From: Thermohalobaculum sp039028795
Lineage (GTDB): Bacteria; Pseudomonadota; Alphaproteobacteria; Rhodobacterales; Rhodobacteraceae
Direction: 5' to 3'
Length of the DNA: 64,000 bases
Assembly: GCA_039028795.1 (NCBI GenBank)
Contig: JBCCHJ010000015.1
Location: 1 to 64,000, forward strand
Shown here piece after piece: positions 61,381 through 64,000 of this stretch (position 1 is its first letter; every line of letters begins with the position of its first letter). Both the position numbers and the translations under genes were made by a program. Below the pieces are notes generated by a model, which was not told where the DNA came from, did no database searches, and was given only the letters and a program-made list of their open reading frames with translations.

Positions 61381-63267
61381 CTAAGCCGCCCTGCGTCCTG
61401 CCTTGGCCTGACTGCGGGCCTGGGCGCGGGGATCGCTGTCAAATAGCGCCGCCAGTTGTTCAGTGATTGCGCCTGCCAGTTGTTCTGCATCCGTGATGGT
61501 GACCGCGCGCTGGTAATACCGGGTGACATCATGGCCAATGCCAATCGCCAGCAATTCAACGGCGCGACGGCGTTCAATCATCGAGATCACATCGCGAAGG
61601 TGGCGTTCCAGATAGTTCGACGGGTTTACCGAAAGTGTCGAGTCATCCACCGGCGCGCCGTCCGAGATAACGACCAGGATTTTCCGCGCCTCGTGCCGCC
61701 GGTTCAGCCTGGTATAGGCCCATTCCAGGGCCTCGCCGTCGATGTTTTCCTTTAGTAGGCCTTCGCGCATCATCAGGCCCAGATTGTTGCGGGCACGGCG
61801 CATCGGCGCATCGGCATCTTTATAGATGATGTGGCGCAGGTCATTCAGCCTGCCCGGATTGGCAGGGCGCCCGTTGGACAACCAGTCTTCACGCGCTTCT
61901 CCGCCCTTCCAGGCGCGGGTGGTAAAGCCCAGGATCTCGACCTTGACCTGGCATCGTTCCAATGTTCGTGCCAGGATATCCGCCGAAATCGCCGCGATCG
62001 AAATAGGCCGGCCCCGCATCGATCCGGAATTGTCGATTAGCAGGCTGACCACCGTGTCGCGGAACTCTGTATCCTTTTCGACCTTGAACGACAGCGGCGT
62101 GGTTGGGTTCACCACAACACGGGCCAGTCGGCCGCAATCCAGCATGCCTTCTTCCAGGTCAAACTCCCAAGAACGGTTTTGTTGAGCCTGCAGACGGCGC
62201 TGCAGTTTATTGGCAAGCCGGCTGACGGCGCCTTTCAAGGGTTCGAGCTGCTTATCCAGGTATTCGCGCAGGCGCTGTAATTCTTCGGGTTCCGAAAGCT
62301 CCTCGGCATAGATCGTCTCGTCGAACTTTTGCGAATAGACTTTGTAATTCGGATCGGCGTCGCTGATCGGGCCCTGTTCGGGGCGATCCTGAGGCGGCAT
62401 GTCCTCGTCCGCCTCCATGGCCTCCATCTCGTCCATGTCGACATCGCTGTCGTCCATAGAGACTTCCATCTGCTGCGACTCGTCTTGTTCGCCGCGCATA
62501 TCGTCTGGCAGATATTCGTCGTCCTGGCTGTCGTCCTCACCGCCGTCATCGCCTTCGGACTGGTCATCCTGATCCTCTTCATCAGGATCGCCGTCCATGT
62601 CTTCGGGTTCTTCCTGGTCCGGATCGTCGCCAAGCTGGTCGCCGTATCCGAGCTCGTCAATGATCTGCCAGGATTGCTTGGCAAATTCGGTTTGATTTTC
62701 CAGCAGGCCGTCTATCCCTTCCAAGCCCTGATCCAGGTGACTGTCGAAGAAGCCTTGCCAAATCTCCACTAGGTTCTCGCAACCTTTGGGCAGATCGCGG
62801 CCCGTCGCGGCTTTGCGCAGCAGCATCGAGGCGGCATCCGACAACGGCGCGTCGGCGGTCGAGGTCATCCCCTCCCAGCCGTTTTTCTCAGCCAGGTTCT
62901 CCAGTCGTGCGTCCAGGTTATCGGCGACACCGGGCATGGCCTTGGCACCGATTGCCTCGCAACGGGCTGTCTCCAATGCATCGAAGATCTGCCGGGCAAC
63001 TTCGCCCCGGGGCATGTACTTGGCATTGGTGTCGGCGTTGTGGAAGCGCTCGCGCAGCGCGAAGGCATCCGCCGTGCCCCGGGCCAGCTGTACCTCGGAC
63101 TTCGTCATGCGGCGCGATACCTGCGGCAGGCGCACGCCAGTATTGGTCGCCCCTGGCGGATCTGCAGAATAGGTAACCTCGATCTCTTCGTGCCCGGCCA
63201 GGGCCCGCGTTGCCTCGCCCAGGGCTTTCTTAAAAGGATCGGCTGGATTGTCGTTCTTGGTGTTCAT
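61381..63267 (-). CDS. cobT: Cobaltochelatase subunit CobT
   Basis: Part of the aerobic CobN-CobS-CobT chelatase that inserts cobalt into hydrogenobyrinate diamide in B12 synthesis. The 628-residue protein has a helical N-terminal domain, a very acidic middle (about 205-310, Asp/Glu-rich) and a C-terminal VWA domain whose MIDAS reads DNSGS, followed by an Arg-rich tail. The ATG at 63267 is chosen. cobS normally lies close upstream, beyond the right edge. Confidence 0.93.
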   Translation of the reverse strand: MNTKNDNPADPFKKALGEATRALAGHEEIEVTYSADPPGATNTGVRLPQVSRRMTKSEVQLARGTADAFALRERFHNADTNAKYMPRGEVARQIFDALETARCEAIGAKAMPGVADNLDARLENLAEKNGWEGMTSTADAPLSDAASMLLRKAATGRDLPKGCENLVEIWQGFFDSHLDQGLEGIDGLLENQTEFAKQSWQIIDELGYGDQLGDDPDQEEPEDMDGDPDEEDQDDQSEGDDGGEDDSQDDEYLPDDMRGEQDESQQMEVSMDDSDVDMDEMEAMEADEDMPPQDRPEQGPISDADPNYKVYSQKFDETIYAEELSEPEELQRLREYLDKQLEPLKGAVSRLANKLQRRLQAQQNRSWEFDLEEGMLDCGRLARVVVNPTTPLSFKVEKDTEFRDTVVSLLIDNSGSMRGRPISIAAISADILARTLERCQVKVEILGFTTRAWKGGEAREDWLSNGRPANPGRLNDLRHIIYKDADAPMRRARNNLGLMMREGLLKENIDGEALEWAYTRLNRRHEARKILVVISDGAPVDDSTLSVNPSNYLERHLRDVISMIERRRAVELLAIGIGHDVTRYYQRAVTITDAEQLAGAITEQLAALFDSDPRAQARSQAKAGRRAA

Positions 63268-63329
63268 CTGGTCACCTTCCGGGTTGGCCCAACCCTTATC
63301 GCCTGTGGATGATCCGAGTCCAGACATGG

Positions 63330-64000
63330 TTATTGCTGAGGCGCTAGCGGAAGGCCACGTAGCGCGGGCCACGCGTCATTGGAGGGACCAAGCGTTAAGA
63401 TTTCATCCGCAATCGCTGATCTGCAGTACTCTAGGTCAGCTTGCAGAATGTCCTGAAAATCGAGCCGGTCAGGCCCTTTGTCGGCGAATTCCTGTGTTTT
63501 GGCATACCGATGAGTCATCTCTGCCATCTCGGTCAAAGCATTCCGAACCGGGCCGGATTCAGAAGTAGTGGCTTCGGCAAAGCTGTCTTTGTCGATTGTC
63601 TGGCTGACGGCTTTCATCGCGAAATAGATCAAACCGCGCGGGTCGGAGGCGTTTGCCGCCTGCTCCGCATTCACGGTGGATGTGTAGACTAACGCCCCAC
63701 AGCGCTGCATCCGGACCTTGGTGCTCAAATCCTCGGAAATCGGGATCCTAAGCGCGCCGGCCCAGCGTTCCATTTTGCTGGCGTGCAAGTCGAAAATTGC
63801 TTTGATATCAGATGCTAAGGCAGAAACGTCCTCTACGATAGGGCGGCACATCGCGACGTCCTCCGCCACGATGGTTGGAACGGTTCGTTCGTCTTTATGG
63901 GCTTCGATCTCTGTCCTGATGTTGAAGAAATAGCTGACTGTTGGGTTTTCGACCCGTTCGAATTGCTTCAGAATTTCCGGATACGGCGCGCCAAGATCCT
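63330..64000 (-). CDS. Unknown protein, 5' part cut by the window edge
   Basis: The frame is open from the window edge to the stop at 63330, about 222 codons, so its start lies outside. The product is helical and acidic (EIEAHKDERTV, IVEDVSALASDIKAIFDLH) with no membrane segment or motif I recognise. An internal GTG at 63869 is not a believable start because good coding sequence continues upstream. It precedes cobT on the same strand by 62 bp. Confidence 0.65.
   Translation of the reverse strand, partial: DLGAPYPEILKQFERVENPTVSYFFNIRTEIEAHKDERTVPTIVAEDVAMCRPIVEDVSALASDIKAIFDLHASKMERWAGALRIPISEDLSTKVRMQRCGALVYTSTVNAEQAANASDPRGLIYFAMKAVSQTIDKDSFAEATTSESGPVRNALTEMAEMTHRYAKTQEFADKGPDRLDFQDILQADLEYCRSAIADEILTLGPSNDAWPALRGLPLAPQQ

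Noticed and set aside
1..64000. CRISPR arrays, tRNA or rRNA genes, insertion sequences, prophage
   Set aside because: Read through for direct repeats with spacers, cloverleaf patterns, transposase motifs and terminal inverted repeats; none found that I can support.

Overview
The window is a high-GC alphaproteobacterial chromosome segment, almost certainly from the Rhodobacterales (Roseobacter/Rhodobacteraceae). The evidence is gene content and order: phoH-ybeY-corC-lnt-XRE-metK-trmB, rpsA-sppA-ihfB-lapA-trpF..trpB..trpA, accD-folC, def-def-like-fmt and cobT, with frequent GTG/TTG starts. I recognise no rRNA, tRNA, CRISPR array, insertion sequence or prophage. Roughly 60 protein genes are supported.

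Region by region. 1-520 is unusually AT-rich and holds at most the 3' end of an unknown gene. 523-5733 is one 1736-residue modular surface or secreted protein: two carbohydrate-binding-like modules, cadherin/VCBS-like segments, four SdrD B-like repeats in an A-B-A-B order and a VWA-like region, with no Sec signal. 5.8-10.4 kb has guanine deaminase opposed to a short phenylacetate set (paaI-paaJ/pcaF-paaK). 10.7-16.6 kb is minus-strand metabolism: a ThDP enzyme, apt, a threonine dehydratase-like enzyme, an SDR without its usual catalytic residues, mtnP and a flavin reductase. 16.7-24 kb holds a GNAT, a MucR-type regulator, miaB, a membrane protein, a VOC protein and soxR around a textbook SoxR box, an unrecognised 341-aa protein behind a leader ORF plus terminator, nhaA and clpS. 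24.2-32.9 kb is housekeeping (phoH, ybeY, corC-like, lnt, XRE regulator, metK, trmB, aroA). 32.9-37.6 kb is an accessory block between aroA and cmk: a B12-radical SAM protein, a 59-aa protein, a LysR regulator, a low-GC exported protein and a second threonine dehydratase. 37.7-49.9 kb is housekeeping again (cmk, rpsA, sppA, ihfB, lapA-like, trpF, trpB, trpA, accD, folC), with a GNAT and a DUF2158-RGG protein between the trp genes. 50-58 kb holds a di-haem peroxidase-like protein next to a chemoreceptor, two coupled glycosyltransferases and a large MscS-type channel. 58.2-64 kb holds fmt, a predicted dead deformylase, def, a small membrane protein, an F420-type NADP reductase, cobT and a gene cut by the right edge.

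Themes that link genes. metK makes SAM, mtnP cleaves the methylthioadenosine left by polyamine-type SAM use, and apt recaptures the adenine. def and fmt handle the formyl group of initiator Met. rpsA, ihfB, cmk and the trp/acc/fol genes form the conserved core. The most unusual items are the A-B-A-B surface protein, the leader peptide/terminator in front of the EIQTDW protein, the SoxR-controlled VOC gene, the competing hairpins before metK, and the deformylase paralogue that has lost its Cys and Glu.
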